DNA of 64,000 nucleotides from NCBI GenBank assembly GCA_964035545.1, contig OZ037766.1, positions 11,851,722 to 11,915,721 of the forward strand, given 5' to 3'. This stretch comes from Bugula neritina. Lineage: Eukaryota > Bryozoa > Gymnolaemata > Cheilostomatida > Bugulidae. Numbering within the stretch: position 1 is the stretch's first letter; every line of letters starts with the position of its first letter. The position numbers and the translations under genes are program-made. A model generated the notes under the pieces. That model searched no databases. It was given only the letters and a program-made list of their open reading frames with translations, and was not told the DNA's origin. Below are positions 34,473-46,084 of the stretch, in pieces.

Positions 34473-35254
34473 GTTACACTCGACCCGTTACAACCAGGGT
34501 ACGGGATAGAGCACTTCCCGCTCCGCATCCTGAGGGGTATACCAATGGTGACCGGCCCGAGCCGCTGCACCGCCGTTGGCGGTGGGTGTTGCCGGAAACA
34601 GAGAAGCAGATAGAAACAGCCTGGGGATCCAAAGGAAGGACGCGGTGCCAGATTTGTGACGAGGAGTGCGCCTCTCACCGCTTCTTGAAGCTGCATGTCA
34701 ACGCCCACCTATTACTCACATTCTGCCCCTGTGGATATAATGATGTCTACCCCTACCCCGTCACCAGACATCGGGCGACGGGCTGTTTCTCCGGAGAGAA
34801 TTACGTGGTGGATGCCAAACTCTATCCAGAATTCTTAACTCTGATACGACCCCTAGTGAAGAAGGCGATGTTGTTGGCCGTCCTGACCTCGGGTTTCCAG
34901 CGCGTACTAGACTACGCCAAGCAGCAATCTCCATTGGTGTCCGACCGCCCTCAGATTGTGTACACCCCCGAAGAGTTTTCCTATCCCGAAGAAGGAGAAG
35001 TCTCCCCTACCCCGACGAAAAGACGGACCCGGTCTCCAAGTCCTCCTCTTCGTCGAAGACGGACACCGTCCCCAGACCCCGCTCGCCTGGCCACTGTGGA
35101 GGAACGCCTTCTCCGACTGCAGGCTGAGTTTACCCAGTTAGCACCGGATCTGCTTAATACCACGACGGGACTCTTTCAGTTAAAAGGCTCGGTTGGCCGG
35201 ATTAAAAGGAAGTTACGTACATGCCAGGCCAAACATCGGCGTGCCCAACACTGA
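34473..35254 (+). CDS. Gypsy extra ORF: C2H2 zinc finger, SR-like and coiled-coil protein
   Basis: The frame is open from 34439 to TGA 35252-35254, between pol and the 3' LTR, where env lies in errantiviruses. There is no early in-frame ATG, but a good acceptor (ctctttcag) ends at 34472. A donor GAAG|GTGAGC ends at 29324 after 43 nt of gag, and the phases match, so a spliced mRNA starting at the gag ATG would read this frame. Features: C2H2 finger at 34646-34708 (CQICDEEC, then HVNAH), a further Cys/His cluster to 34787 (CPCGYNDV, RHRATGC), an Arg-Ser-Pro tract (RRTRSPSPPLRRRRTPSP), and a heptad-like basic C-terminus. No signal peptide or membrane segment, so not env. Possibly RNA- or chromatin-binding. 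Confidence 0.75.
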
Positions 35255-35530
35255 CTCTGGTTCTGCTGCCGGAATGATCCACAAGCCTCATCTTCTTGGG
35301 GATCCAAGGCTATCATGTAAATGCTTGACTGCTCGACAGCTCGATTCCTTGTCCAATACTACAACTAGCCGGTATTCCTTCTCTATAGCTGGCCAATTGT
35401 ATGTAGCCTGCTGTTATAATGACTCTGTCTGTTATTGTGTATCTTTATATATGTTATGTCTTTTCTTTTAGTCTACTGATGTACGTGGTTAATGATGAAA
35501 TATTTTTCTGTATCAGAAAGAGGGCTTTCT

Positions 35531-35544
35531 GCTGGTGGGGGCGG
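35531..35544 (+). other. Polypurine tract, Gypsy
   Basis: G-rich gctggtgggggcgg directly before the 3' LTR is the expected plus-strand priming site. It is less pure than usual. Confidence 0.55.
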
Positions 35545-35850
35545 TGTGGTGGCTCGTGGAGCTACCAGCAGCACGGTACACAGGGTCGCGTAATTGACCC
35601 GGAACAATGACAGCCAATTAGCGACTTTAATAGTTAGTAGCAGTAGTAGTTTCCCGCTGTTAGTTAGTCGAAGTTAGAGTGTTGAATAATCTAGATGTGT
35701 GGAATTATTAAATGTATTTGTATAGTTTTTGTAATGTGTTCTTGTGTTTAAAATATATACTCGTTCACTCGACTTATCCTGGTGAAGTTCTCTAGCAAGT
35801 AATTAGACTCTCTGGATTGCATATCAACCCTAATTCTGAAAAACATAACA
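35545..35850 (+). repeat. 3' LTR, Gypsy
   Basis: 306 bp, a copy of 28943-29248 with one visible difference. LINE sequence (gcggtacaccgcaag) resumes immediately after it. Confidence 0.92.
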
Positions 35851-37917
35851 GCGGTACACCGCAAGTTATAGTTTGTGTATTGAATAGTGTATTGTTTATT
35901 TTTGCGATTTGGTTTTTTTTGTTAAATAATTATGTATCCATTTGATAGCAGATGAGCTAAAATTATATTTTTTAAGTTTATAAATTAAAATGTTGTGGTC
36001 TATAGTATCAAATGCTTTACTGAAATCAATAAATATGCCTAGTACGGATTCACCTTTATCAAAAGATTCTAGAATTTTGTTTGTAAAGTTAGAAATTGCG
36101 TCTGATGTACCCCTGTTATGTCTAAATCCAAACTGATTTTGAGTAAGGAGGTTATTGTTTTCTAAATGGGCCAGTATTTGTTGGTTTATTAATTTTTCCA
36201 TTACTTTGCTGAAGATGGGTAAAATTGAAATAGGTTGATAATTCCCACATTCATTGACAGAACCTTTTTTATATAATGGTGAAACTTTAGCTATGTTTAA
36301 TTTCGTTGGTATTTTTCCACAATCGATAGTAAGGTTAATAATTTTACATAGAGGAGTAGTAGGTAATAATGTCTGACAAAGGCTTAACAAAGTTGGCGGA
36401 GATTTGGTCAAGGCCAGAAGCTTTATTTGGCTTCATTTGCGTTATGAGTGTTAACACGCCAGTTTCATTAACATGTTGAAGTTCAAAAGCACCATCAGTG
36501 CTGTTACTACATTCAGAGTGAGAAAGCCGATGATCATTGTTAGCAAATTTAGAAGCTAGACGCTTTCCAATATTACTAAAGTAAGAGTCAAATTCTTCAG
36601 CTATTTCTGTATCGCTTAAGGCTACCCGAGATGGATCTTGATAGCATACTAATTTAGATAGAAGCTTTGGACTAGTATTTTTTGGTTTTCTCAAAAGCTC
36701 ATTGTTTATTAATTCCCAAATCTGTTTTGGATTAGCACAGCTTTCATCTAAAGCTTCTAGAAAATAATTATACTTTGCACTTCTCAGTTGCGTGTTCAGT
36801 TCATTTCTCAATCTTTTATATTTAACTTCCAACTTTGTACTTAATGGAGATTTTCGCCAATTTCTATAAAAATGATTTTTCTTTTTTATCATAAACAGAA
36901 TATCCCCATTTATCCATGGCTTTGAAATGCTTTTATTTTTAGCAAGCTTTGCTCTATGCTCTATTTTACAACTGTTTGTAAGTTCAGTAAGTTTTTGAAG
37001 GAATTTATCATAAAACACATTACCATCACTACAGCGAAAAGCTTCCCAATTTATAGTTTCTAACATGTTACGTAATTTTTTGTAATTGATGATGCTATAC
37101 TGTTTTTGAGACACAGAAATCAGGTCTGATCTTTTAAATTTATGTATGAAAATATAGGCAGGCAAGTGATCACTCAAATCAGAAAAAACTGTTCCAGAAG
37201 TTATCGAATAGCTGTTTAGATTCAAAAGGATATGATCCAGGCATGTCCACTTATTAGTAGGCTTAAAGTGATGAGTGGGCACAGTAAGGGAGTTGGTGAA
37301 ACAGTAGGTAGACAGGAGACTAAGATACTCAACATTAGAATGATCTAGGCCCTAGGGTATCAATGTTGATATCACCAGCAATAATGTGGTTACTTGCGTG
37401 TGAAGTGGATATGAATTTTTCGAAATCATTCAAAAATTTTAGTAACATCTGCACTGGGTTGTCGGTAAATAACTGTTAGAACCACAGGTGGAGAGGAGCC
37501 ATCACATCCCAACCTAATAGAATGAACATCACACCCAGATATGGTCACCACTGGGATCAGGACCACGCCAATGCCATCTCTCACATACACCCCAACACCA
37601 CCTCCACGTGAATCGCGTTGTGCACATGAAAAAGTAAAATTAGGAATTTTAAAAAATTCTATTTCATCGTTGTTTAGCCAAGTTTCTGTTACACAAATTA
37701 CATCAAATGGGACATTACAAGAAAATAACAATTGCTCAAAAAGTTAGAACTTGTTTCTTAAACTTTGACAGTTAATATTTAGTATAGAAAATGTGTCAGG
37801 AGAAAAATCACTGTTAATTTTTAAGTCTTCAGGATTACTGCTTCTTCGGTCAATATCTAGTTCAGCCATGTTTAAAGTTAAAACTACCAAGCAGTGTTCA
37901 TAAAATGCTTTTATCCA

Positions 37918-38665
37918 CTAAGAACTAGAGATCTTGTCGAGATCTTCTTCAGAGTTAACCAGGATCGCCTCAGAATCTGAGGTTTTACGTAAATAGATGT
38001 GCTGATTATAAGTCCACACATATTTGAAGTGGTTATTCATCTTAAATTGGCGAGTTATCCAGAATAGTTTACTTTGGTCTCGACTGAGAACTTTGTTAAT
38101 GTAAATCTTTCCCTGTTCATTGAAACCAAGTGCAGATAAAGGCTGAGTATTTCTGCGGTATATGTGAAAGAACTCGTTATGTTGGTCTGTTTGAGTGAAT
38201 TTTATAATAACTTTCTTAGTTTTTCGTATGCGATAAATTTTATCAACCCCAGTGAATGGCAAGTTTTTTGGTTTTAATAGTGTGACTATTTTTTTGGTAT
38301 AAAGCGGTCAAATCTTCAGAGCTTTTATATGGAATACCATTTAGTTCGACACACTTGGCACGTTCAGAATGTTCATTTGCTTCAACACGGTTTTCTAACA
38401 ACTGAAGTTTATTAATTTTAGCCTCCATAGCTGCAATAGAGATAGCCATTGCTTTATGCTGAGTTTGAATATCTTCATTCTCTTGGTGAATAAACTGCAA
38501 GGACCTATCAAATTCACTTTGTTTACTTTCAATGGTGTTCAGCCGACTTTCAATAGTTGCGAGCTTGCTGAGAATAACATTCAATTTGTCATTAATGTCT
38601 GTAAGTTTCTGAAAAGTATCTTCCTCAATATCTGATGTAGATCTAGTACTTTTCTTAGCAGGCAT
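37918..38665 (-). pseudogene. LINE ORF1 (coiled coil plus FP-like domain), frameshifted
   Basis: 38665-38243 begins MPAKKSTRSTSDIEEDTF and has a coiled coil with heptads over about 100 residues, then HSERAKCVELNGIP. A second frame, 38262-37918, continues with KIYRIRKTKKVIIKF and LSRDQSKLFWITRQFK, the RNA-binding C-terminal domain resembling baculovirus FP proteins found in ORF1 of CR1/L2-type LINEs. One frame change at about 38250 separates them. Such proteins are expected to trimerise and bind element RNA. Confidence 0.75.
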
Positions 38666-41632
38666 AATGATGGATCAGTCATGTACTGAACACTTACCCG
38701 ATTCGAGGGTGGCTTATAGAAATATCACCACCCTCACATCCAAGATTCACCAGTGTGTGTTGGTTGATTTAATCCTTAGTCATTTATTAGCTGATCTAAG
38801 TTTCCTTTATGTTGAAAGCAAAGTTTGAAAAATGTCCTGCTGTACTTTTGGCTTTATATAGCAAATCTGGGCCAACCTCAGCAGTAATTAAATATGCAAC
38901 TTATTCAATAACCTGTCAAGCAAGTACTCTCCCTTGACTGTCCACGCACTGTTCTGATGAACATACAGTTAGGTGGGCAGGTCTATGGATATGGTAATCT
39001 GCTGTCATTCTATTTAAAATAATCTAAAATAAACATCTAATAGTACGTGGTGTTGGAAGAGCGGAAAAAACAATTTGAAGCATGTGATGTGAAGCTTCAT
39101 TGCACTTTGGCAATACAAATACACTGGTTTTTGTATTGCATTAAGCTCATACTGCACGGTGTAAAAATTAGTTCAGATTTCACAACAAGTTTATGTAATG
39201 TGAAATTGTTAAACATGATTATAGAGCAAACAATTGTGATGACTTCTTTATCAAAGCAGCAGCAACACAATATTAGCAGTATAATTATACAAAATAATGA
39301 TTAGTCATTGTGCTAATTGTCTTTCACTTTGACAGAAAAAAATTAGTTAAGCTCTAGCTCCCATATACGTACATATGTATTGTGTTCACACAAGTGGGCT
39401 AAAAAACGCGTAAATTAAACTGTCAGGTTACTATTTTATATTAACTCCCTGATATTGGATGTTTTATAGCTCTGGAATTTTTAAAGTTTAAGTTGAAATT
39501 GAAATTATTTGCTTAGTAGGTTATAGCTATAGATTTGACAACATCACAGTTGATAAGTTTTCTAATTGTTAAGTACTCAACATTTGTTTGTGTTGCTAAG
39601 ACCAACATCATTATTTGGTTAAGTTTTATGTTAAATTTTATTAACTTTCTTTAAAAAAAGTAAATGAAGTATAGGCAATAATTATGCATGTAAGCCCAAC
39701 CCACATGACAACTAACAAGAATTGTACATGATGATTGAAACATGTCCGGAAAAGCATGACGATTGGAACACGATCTGTGTAAGAACTCTGAGTCTGTAGT
39801 GGTAAGACATCACGTGGCTGTTAGTTTGGACGCTAAACGTGTCAGTTGCTACTCTTGCATAATAAATGAGGTGTCAGACAGTTATGACGAATAGTACAAA
39901 AATGCAGGAGATGTAATTGTTTGAGAATTGTTGATGTTTTTGGGTTGATAGTTGTTCAATACTCTATTTTTTCACCTTTCTCAGCCATTTCCTGATCGGG
40001 TGGCAGTGTACTCGCTACTCTATTGTTTACAAATAATGTTTTGAGTAAATTGTTACTATATAATGATATTATGTATATGAGGTGAAAGCAGACCAATTAG
40101 GATAATGCAAATTGAGAACTTCTAGAAAATTGACAAATTTGTAGCTCAAGTCAAATTCATACTCAGGCTGTATCCATAATGAAGATGTCATATTCTATAC
40201 ATTGATATACCTGAAATATTTCAACACCTTTGTACAGTTATAATGAAAGTTCTTAAATTAATTCAGTTATAATCAAGTGTCATGCCAACAATTAACTGCA
40301 GTTACTATGGCTGGAAAAAAACCAAAAAAGTCAAAATATTCCTTTTCACAACATTCATTTCATGCCAATGTAGGTATAGCAAATTAACATAATGACATCA
40401 CCTAGAGGAAAATTTTCATCAGCTATGTAAATATTTGTAGTTACTTCATGAACAAATATAGGAAATTCCTTGACCCTGTTGTTTCAGCTACATGTGACTG
40501 GCCTAAAAGCAAAACACTCCGTCCTGTATTATTCAACCAATTCAAATAAATTTCATATTGTTATGAAAATCTTCAAGCTAAACCAAGTGCATGGTTTATA
40601 GATACAATCAAGTGAATAACATGAACATGATTGTACGTAGTAGTATTAATTCTTTTCTGTACATATAGTTTGATGAATAACATTCCACATATCAACTGAA
40701 TATTTGAAACATATATGATGTTATTCTGGTTATGTATTATGTTATGAAAAGCACAAACATAAATGCTGTAAAAATAGATAAGAGTAAAAAGTTATAAAAT
40801 GTTTTATGAGCGTATAACATGCAGCATGTGTATTCATTAGCTGTGAACCAGTAAGAGTTTGTTGAAATTAACAGAATCAAAACTGAACTGGATCTGCATT
40901 GATTTAGATGTTGAGCAGACTTCATTTCACTTGAACAGTATTCTATTTTCTGAGGTCAAAATTGCTTTGTAAAATTATTACCCAATTTTTGTCAATTTCT
41001 TTCTCTTTTTTTAATTTCAGTTTAGCTTTTTATAAGAACAATTTGAGATAAACAATATTATAATCAGGAAGAAAAATTGAAAGTGTTGAAACAATTTGCT
41101 GTTCTTTGTAATTAATGAGTATAAATAAAATTCAGAATAACACTTCTTTATCTCGGAGAGAACAAGTGGTAATTTTAAAAAAAATAAACGTAATTTTAAT
41201 TCCAATTTCATTGTAATCAGAACCTATCAATATGTATAGATGTATCATAATAATGATGCATATGCTGCAGTTGGAATCTATATTTTCCATGCACCATAAC
41301 ATTATTTTTCCATCATTTAATTGTGCTTCTTGTGAAAAAAGTCTGTCATTGCTGCGTAACATTACAATATCTAACACATTATTCACACTTTTAATAATAG
41401 ATACTATAGTTTTTCTCTTTTTTCTGTTGGAATTTTACACCTAAGACAACAAGCAGTGTATGATCTCACTCAAGTTCTATTAAGTCACTATATTGTTATA
41501 TCGGTACGAGAATAAATAGAAATATTTCAACATTAATAATACAACATACTTTTTTTTCTTTTTGATTTCTCTGGTTGAATGAAATATCCTTGTAACTTAA
41601 TTTACACTATTATTTTACAATAATATTTTTGT

Positions 41633-42850
41633 TGACAGTATGTAAACAACTTGTGCATCTGATGGAATGCAATGAGGTTTGTGATTGTCTTGCTGTACTT
41701 CTGGCTTTATATAGCAAATCTGTGCCAACCTCAATGGTAGCTAAATATGCAACTTATTCAACAACCTGTCAATCAAGTACTCTGCCTTGACTGTTCATGC
41801 ACTGCTCTGATGAACATACAGTTAGGTGGGCAGGTCTATGGATATGGTAATCTGCTGTCATTCTATTTCAATAATCTATAATAAACACCTAATAGGGGTG
41901 TCAGAAGAGCGGAAAAAACAATTTGAAACATGTGATGTGAAGCTTCATTGCACTTTGGCAATACAAATACACTGGTTTTTGTATTGCACAATTAAGCTCA
42001 AACTGCTGGGTGCAAAAATTAGTTCAGATTTCCCAACAAGTTTATGTAATGTGAAATTGTTAAACATGATTATAGAGCAAACAATTGTGATGACTTCTTT
42101 ATCAAAGCAACAGCAACACAATAGTAGCAGTATGATTATGCAAAATAATGATCAGTCATTGTGTTAATTGTCTTCCACTTTGACAGAAAAAAAAATTAGT
42201 CAAGCTCTAGCTCCGACATACGTATATATATATATATATTTTGTTTACACAAGTGGGTTAAAAAGCCCCCCACAAAATAAACTGTCAGGTTACCATTTTA
42301 TATTAACTGGCTAATATTGGATGTTTTATAGCTTTGGAATATTTTAAGGTTTAAGTTGAAATTGAAATCATTTGCTTAGTAGGATATAGCTATAGATTTG
42401 AAAACATCACAATTAATAAGTTTTCTAATTGTTAAGTACTCATCATTTGTTTATGAATTGCTAAAACCAACATCTTTCTTTTTTGTCCAGTTTTACGCTA
42501 TGTTTTATTAATGTTTTTTAAAAAAAGTAAATGAAGTATAGGCAATAATTATTCACGTAAGCGCAACCCATGTGACAACTAACAAGAGGTACATGATAAT
42601 TGGACCATGTGTGCAAAAGCATGACGATTAGAACACTATCTGTGTAAAAGCTCTGAGTCTGTAGTGGTAAAACATCACGTGGCTGTTAGTTTGGACGCTG
42701 CACGTGTCAGTTGCTACTCTTGCATAACAAATGAGGTGTCAGAAAATTATATGACGAATTGTACAAAAATGCAAAAAATGTAATTGTTTAGGGCTTGTTG
42801 TTGTTTCTGGGTTGATAGTTGTTTCAGCTATGCATGTGACTGGCCTAAAA
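41633..42850. repeat. Truncated internal block B6
   Basis: Partial copy starting at the usual junction (gttgacagtatgtaaacaac) and covering about 1.2 kb of the block, followed by a shortened join to the tgtttcagctatgcatgtg segment near 42,822. About 600 bp normally lying between these landmarks is absent. Downstream sequence (42.97-43.2 kb) leads into the minisatellite and the last exon of the PDE12-like pseudogene. Confidence 0.7.
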
Positions 42851-43202
42851 GCAGAACACTTCTTCCTGTATTATTCAACCAATTCAAATAAATTTCATTC
42901 TGTTATGAAAATGTTCAAGCTAGACCACGTGCTAGATACAAACAAGTCAATTACATAGACATGATTGTAATAGTATTTATTTTTTACTGCATGTACATAT
43001 CAGTATAAATTTTTGCAAAATGTTGTTTAGCAACATAAAAATAGTGCCGATGCACAACATACTTTGCATTTGTTTAGTATCTCGTAATCCGACATAAAAA
43101 ATCAAAACCAATAATAAGCAACATCTATATAGGATGTATTTGCTTAGCTTTGTAAAATCATTACTCAGTTTTCCCCAATTTCTTTCTCTTTTTCCAATTT
43201 CA

Positions 43203-43340
43203 GTGCTACTACGAGTATATAAGTATTACTATATTACTATATAAGTATTACTATATTACTGCACAAGTATTATTATATTACTGCACATATATTACTATCT
43301 TGATATATAAATATTACTATGTAACAAGTATTACTATATT
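43203..43340 (+). repeat. TATTAC/TATAAG minisatellite, unit 2
   Basis: Degenerate repeats of tattactatattactatataag. They lie in the position of the intron before the last PDE12-like exon, as in units 1 (20470-20570, short) and 3 (50404-50906, long). Confidence 0.7.
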
Positions 43341-43730
43341 TTTCAATATAAATAATTCATCTTTGAGTTAACTGTGACATGCTCCAGATATTTGGTAACA
43401 AATAAGCATGTACCTACTCAAATTGCAACATATAGTATTTCTTTCAATATCATTAATTGTGAAGTTGTCTACACAATATTGAAGTTTTAAAATTATTCAT
43501 ATTTTAGTAAATATCCAGGGCTTCATGATACGCGGCTTTATGATATATTGCATTGCAATTATATCATATTAGATATAATAGGACAGTTTACAGTTGTAAT
43601 ATACTAACATTGATGCATAAACATGTGTGGACTGTAATTAGGCCACATATTTAGATGTCACTTAATGTTCATAAACTTTGTAATGCACTGCAACTTTTAT
43701 CTATCATCCTTTCTCAAGTGATGTGTATAA

Positions 43731-43972
43731 AATGTCTGGTTTGGAGTTGCGACACACTTTGCAGTTCTCATCAGCCAGTGGTTTTCCTCAGTTTACAAAA
43801 TTATGTGCCAGCATTTAAAGAATGCATAGACTACATATTCTACGAGACAGAGCATATCTGTGTAGAGTTCGTAGTACCCATGCTGTTTGAAGCTCAATTA
43901 GATGGAGGCTTTCCTAATGAAAACTTTCCTTCTGATCATATTCCCCTCATCTGTGACTTCTCTTGGAAATAG
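43731..43972 (+). pseudogene. PDE12-like last exon, copy 2
   Basis: Only the last exon remains. It reads KECIDYIFYETEHICVE and FPSDHIPLICDFSWK, keeping the C-terminal SDH catalytic motif of EEP enzymes, but one extra A in tttacaaaattatg breaks the frame before KECIDY. The two exons upstream in copies 1 and 3 are replaced by a TATTAC minisatellite (43203-43340). Confidence 0.75.
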
Positions 43973-45740
43973 TTATGTTTACAATCTCTATGTTTATGTA
44001 ACTTGGAGTATAACTCAAAATTGAACAGCTAATCTCTCTTATGTCAAAATACAATTCCATTTACTTTTTATATACTAAATATGAGGTTGTGTTTTTGTAA
44101 GTGTTCCTTGCCATGTTGTGTTTTAAATAAGCATTAGCGGAATTAGTTATATACATTAGGAAATTATTTAAACATGAGGTTAGATTTACCAATTTTTAAA
44201 ACAATAGGCTTAGGCAATACCAAGTTGAACTATGTAACTTTATTCATATTTTTTTGGTGCTTTTTTAAGCCAGAGTTGTTTAGAGTTGCAGGCTCCTTTA
44301 GCTGACTAAGAGAAGCAATTACAAACTTTTTACATTATTGAAGTTTTGCAACAGTTTGTCATGTAATGATTTATCCCAACAGTCAAGTTGCTTTTTCATG
44401 ATGGACAGAAGTATTTTTCAATATGTTCTACTCGTATTATGAATTTTTACTTCAATGTTTCTTGATTTCCTTCTAACGCATTGTTTTTATAAAAACACAA
44501 AAATCGAATTGAATATAAATTAATTTTTTCTTCTAGATAAAGTTTAAATACTTCAATTTACTGGCTAATAAAAAATGTTTGAAAAATTTTATAATTATGT
44601 TGAGTAAGTACTGGAGTGGGTATAGGGAAAGATGTAATCAGGTTGGTTGGTATTGTAGAATAGTTTATTTTTTATTGAAGTTTAAAATTAATGGGACCCA
44701 CCACTTGTGTTGCAGGCAGTTTTCAATGTAATATTAATAATTCTTGACAATGATAAATTAATAATTGATAATAAATGATATATAATTCTATTGACTATTA
44801 TATTTTAGTGTTCTTTATGTTCTGTTGGGAACATAGAAAGCCTCTATGCTAGTTTAATGATTTCCCCCTCTTTGCTGCTTTTAACCCTTCAAAGGTAAAA
44901 GTTAGCATCGTAATCAAAGTCGTCCAACAAAAGAAACAATTGTTGATTAAATTACCTGGTAAATTAAACATCATAAAATTAAGCTAAAATGTCAATAATC
45001 TTATAACAAAAAAAAGACCCTATTATTCTAATTTAAAATTTATCTAATGCAAATATATCATAGCACTTTATTGATACTGTTGAAGTAATTTAAAAATTGT
45101 TCAACCATTTTTGGGGATTGTATACTACAGTAGCAACTCTTGTAGAACTACATGTATAGATGACTATATTATTATTGTGTAAATAATTTTTGGTAGTATT
45201 AAATGTGCAACGATTTTTCACCAAATAAATAGGTCAACTGTAAGTACAAAGGAAACACATTTACTTATAATGTAATACTTTATCAGTTGTCTTCAAATAA
45301 TGTTTGTAAATGGCTGTAACTGTTTTCTTTTATCAACAATTAAAAGTATTTTAGCTTAACTGTATGTCAAATGTATACCTCAAAATTACAATTGGACATG
45401 TTGCTTAGGCGAATTATATGTAGCCTGTGAAAATAATGTCAAACTAATACTTGAGTTTTAATTTATATAGTGCAGTGCAATTTGCAGCAGCTAAAAATTC
45501 TAACGACAGATTTCTATAAGTTTTGCAACCATTTTATATTTGTATCCACAAATGTTAAATTCAATAGCATGTTTCAGAAAGTGACACAACCTCTTGAATG
45601 TATATAACTGGTATAGGCTTATTAAAAATGCATAGTTTTAAAAATAACAGTACTTTTTATATAGTATAATATACTATTAAAAAAGTCTGTAGCATATGTA
45701 TTTCTTGTACAATTCTTTTCTATTTTAATCTATTCTGTTC

Positions 45741-45870
45741 TGCTCCGCTCTGCTCCGCTCTGCTCCGCTCTGCTCCGCTCTGCTCCGCTCTGCTCCGCTC
45801 TGCTCCGCTCTGCTCCGCTCTGCTCCGCTCTGCTCCGCTCTGCTCCGCTCCGCTCCGCTCTGCTCTGCTC
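45741..45870 (+). repeat. GC-rich decamer array (TGCTCCGCTC)n
   Basis: About ten perfect units of TGCTCCGCTC followed by degenerate ones. It is flanked on both sides by copies of a 120-bp host segment (45593-45717 and 45871-45990, ataactggtataagctt…), so array and segment were duplicated together. It contrasts sharply with the AT-rich surroundings. Confidence 0.9.
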
Positions 45871-46084
45871 TTGAATACATATAACTGGTATAAGCTTGTT
45901 AAAAGTGTATATTTTTAAAAATAAAAATACTTTCTATAGTATAATAATATACTATTAAAAAGTCTGTAGCATATTTATTTCTTGTGTAATATAATTGCTT
46001 TGCTGGTTTTTAATTGGCTAAAATACTATTAAATCAATTTTGAATGAACAAAATATATTGCATTATAGTGTGTAATAATTTTCT

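Larger units (their letters stand above)
28943..35850 (+). mobile_element. Young Gypsy-type LTR retrotransposon, 6.9 kb
   Basis: Direct LTRs of 306 bp at 28943-29248 and 35545-35850 differ, as read by eye, at a single base (t/c near 29067/35669). Inside are PBS, gag, protease, reverse transcriptase, integrase and an extra zinc-finger ORF. The domain order PR-RT-IN with a GPY/F motif after integrase places it in Gypsy/Metaviridae. GCGG occurs at both outer edges but also precedes the 3' LTR internally, so the exact LTR start and target duplication are uncertain. The interior is distinctly GC-rich against AT-rich host DNA. Confidence 0.95.
28051..37731 (-). pseudogene. LINE ORF2 (endonuclease and reverse transcriptase), broken and interrupted
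   Basis: Pieces in order on the minus strand: endonuclease N-terminus (37731-37426, VICVTETWLN, RGGGVGVYV); endonuclease C-terminus with LDHILLN and SDHLPAYIF, then linker (37282-36344); RT palm (36411-35896, NYQPISILPIFSKVMEKL, FIDFSKAFDTIDHNI); then after the Gypsy insertion the remaining RT (28942-28346, GSVLGPTLF, YADDTNLL, LGVIIDRNLNW) and the C-terminus (28305-28051). At least three frame changes are present. The Gypsy insertion lies exactly in the codons for the conserved GVPQGS motif. Confidence 0.8.
27842..38838 (-). mobile_element. LINE, unit 2 copy (near full length, split by Gypsy)
   Basis: Same insertion site as the unit 1 LINE (left aggtttgtgattg, right ctgctgtacttttgg). Without the Gypsy element it is about 4.1 kb. 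The 5' end is at about 38838, ORF1 at 38665-37918, ORF2 from about 37731 down to 28051, then a 3' UTR and a short ACACAC tail at 27842. The ORF1/ORF2 pair, coiled-coil ORF1, EEP endonuclease and tail type suggest a CR1/L2/Daphne-like clade. Confidence 0.85.
27785..41632. repeat. 3.1-kb internal tandem block B5 with LINE and Gypsy insertions
   Basis: Block copy split by the LINE at 27842-38838, itself split by the Gypsy element. Block sequence resumes at 38,839 and continues to the junction at 41,628-41,640. It lacks the SINE; the sequence passes straight from ttgtaattaatg into agtataaataaa near 41,110. It carries the 48-bp insertion at 39965-40012. Confidence 0.8.
22331..45120. repeat. Tandem segmental duplication, unit 2
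   Basis: This unit repeats the order of unit 1: AT-rich leader (22.3-24.1 kb), broken minus-strand exons (24.1-24.97 kb), 3.1-kb blocks (24.74, 27.79 and a partial one at 41.63 kb), then the last exon of the PDE12-like pseudogene (43.7-43.97 kb). The LINE lies at the same junction as in unit 1, so units 1 and 2 share a LINE-bearing ancestor. A Gypsy element is nested in the LINE. From 42,850 to 43,700 and from 43,973 to 45,120 I see no gene, only AT-rich sequence and a TATTAC-type minisatellite. Confidence 0.85.

Noticed and set aside
34439-35254. Envelope gene in the Gypsy element
   Set aside because: No signal peptide, membrane helix or cleavage site. Zinc finger and SR-like tract instead.
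45741-45870. CRISPR-like repeat array
   Set aside because: Repeats are contiguous 10-mers without spacers, in eukaryotic DNA.
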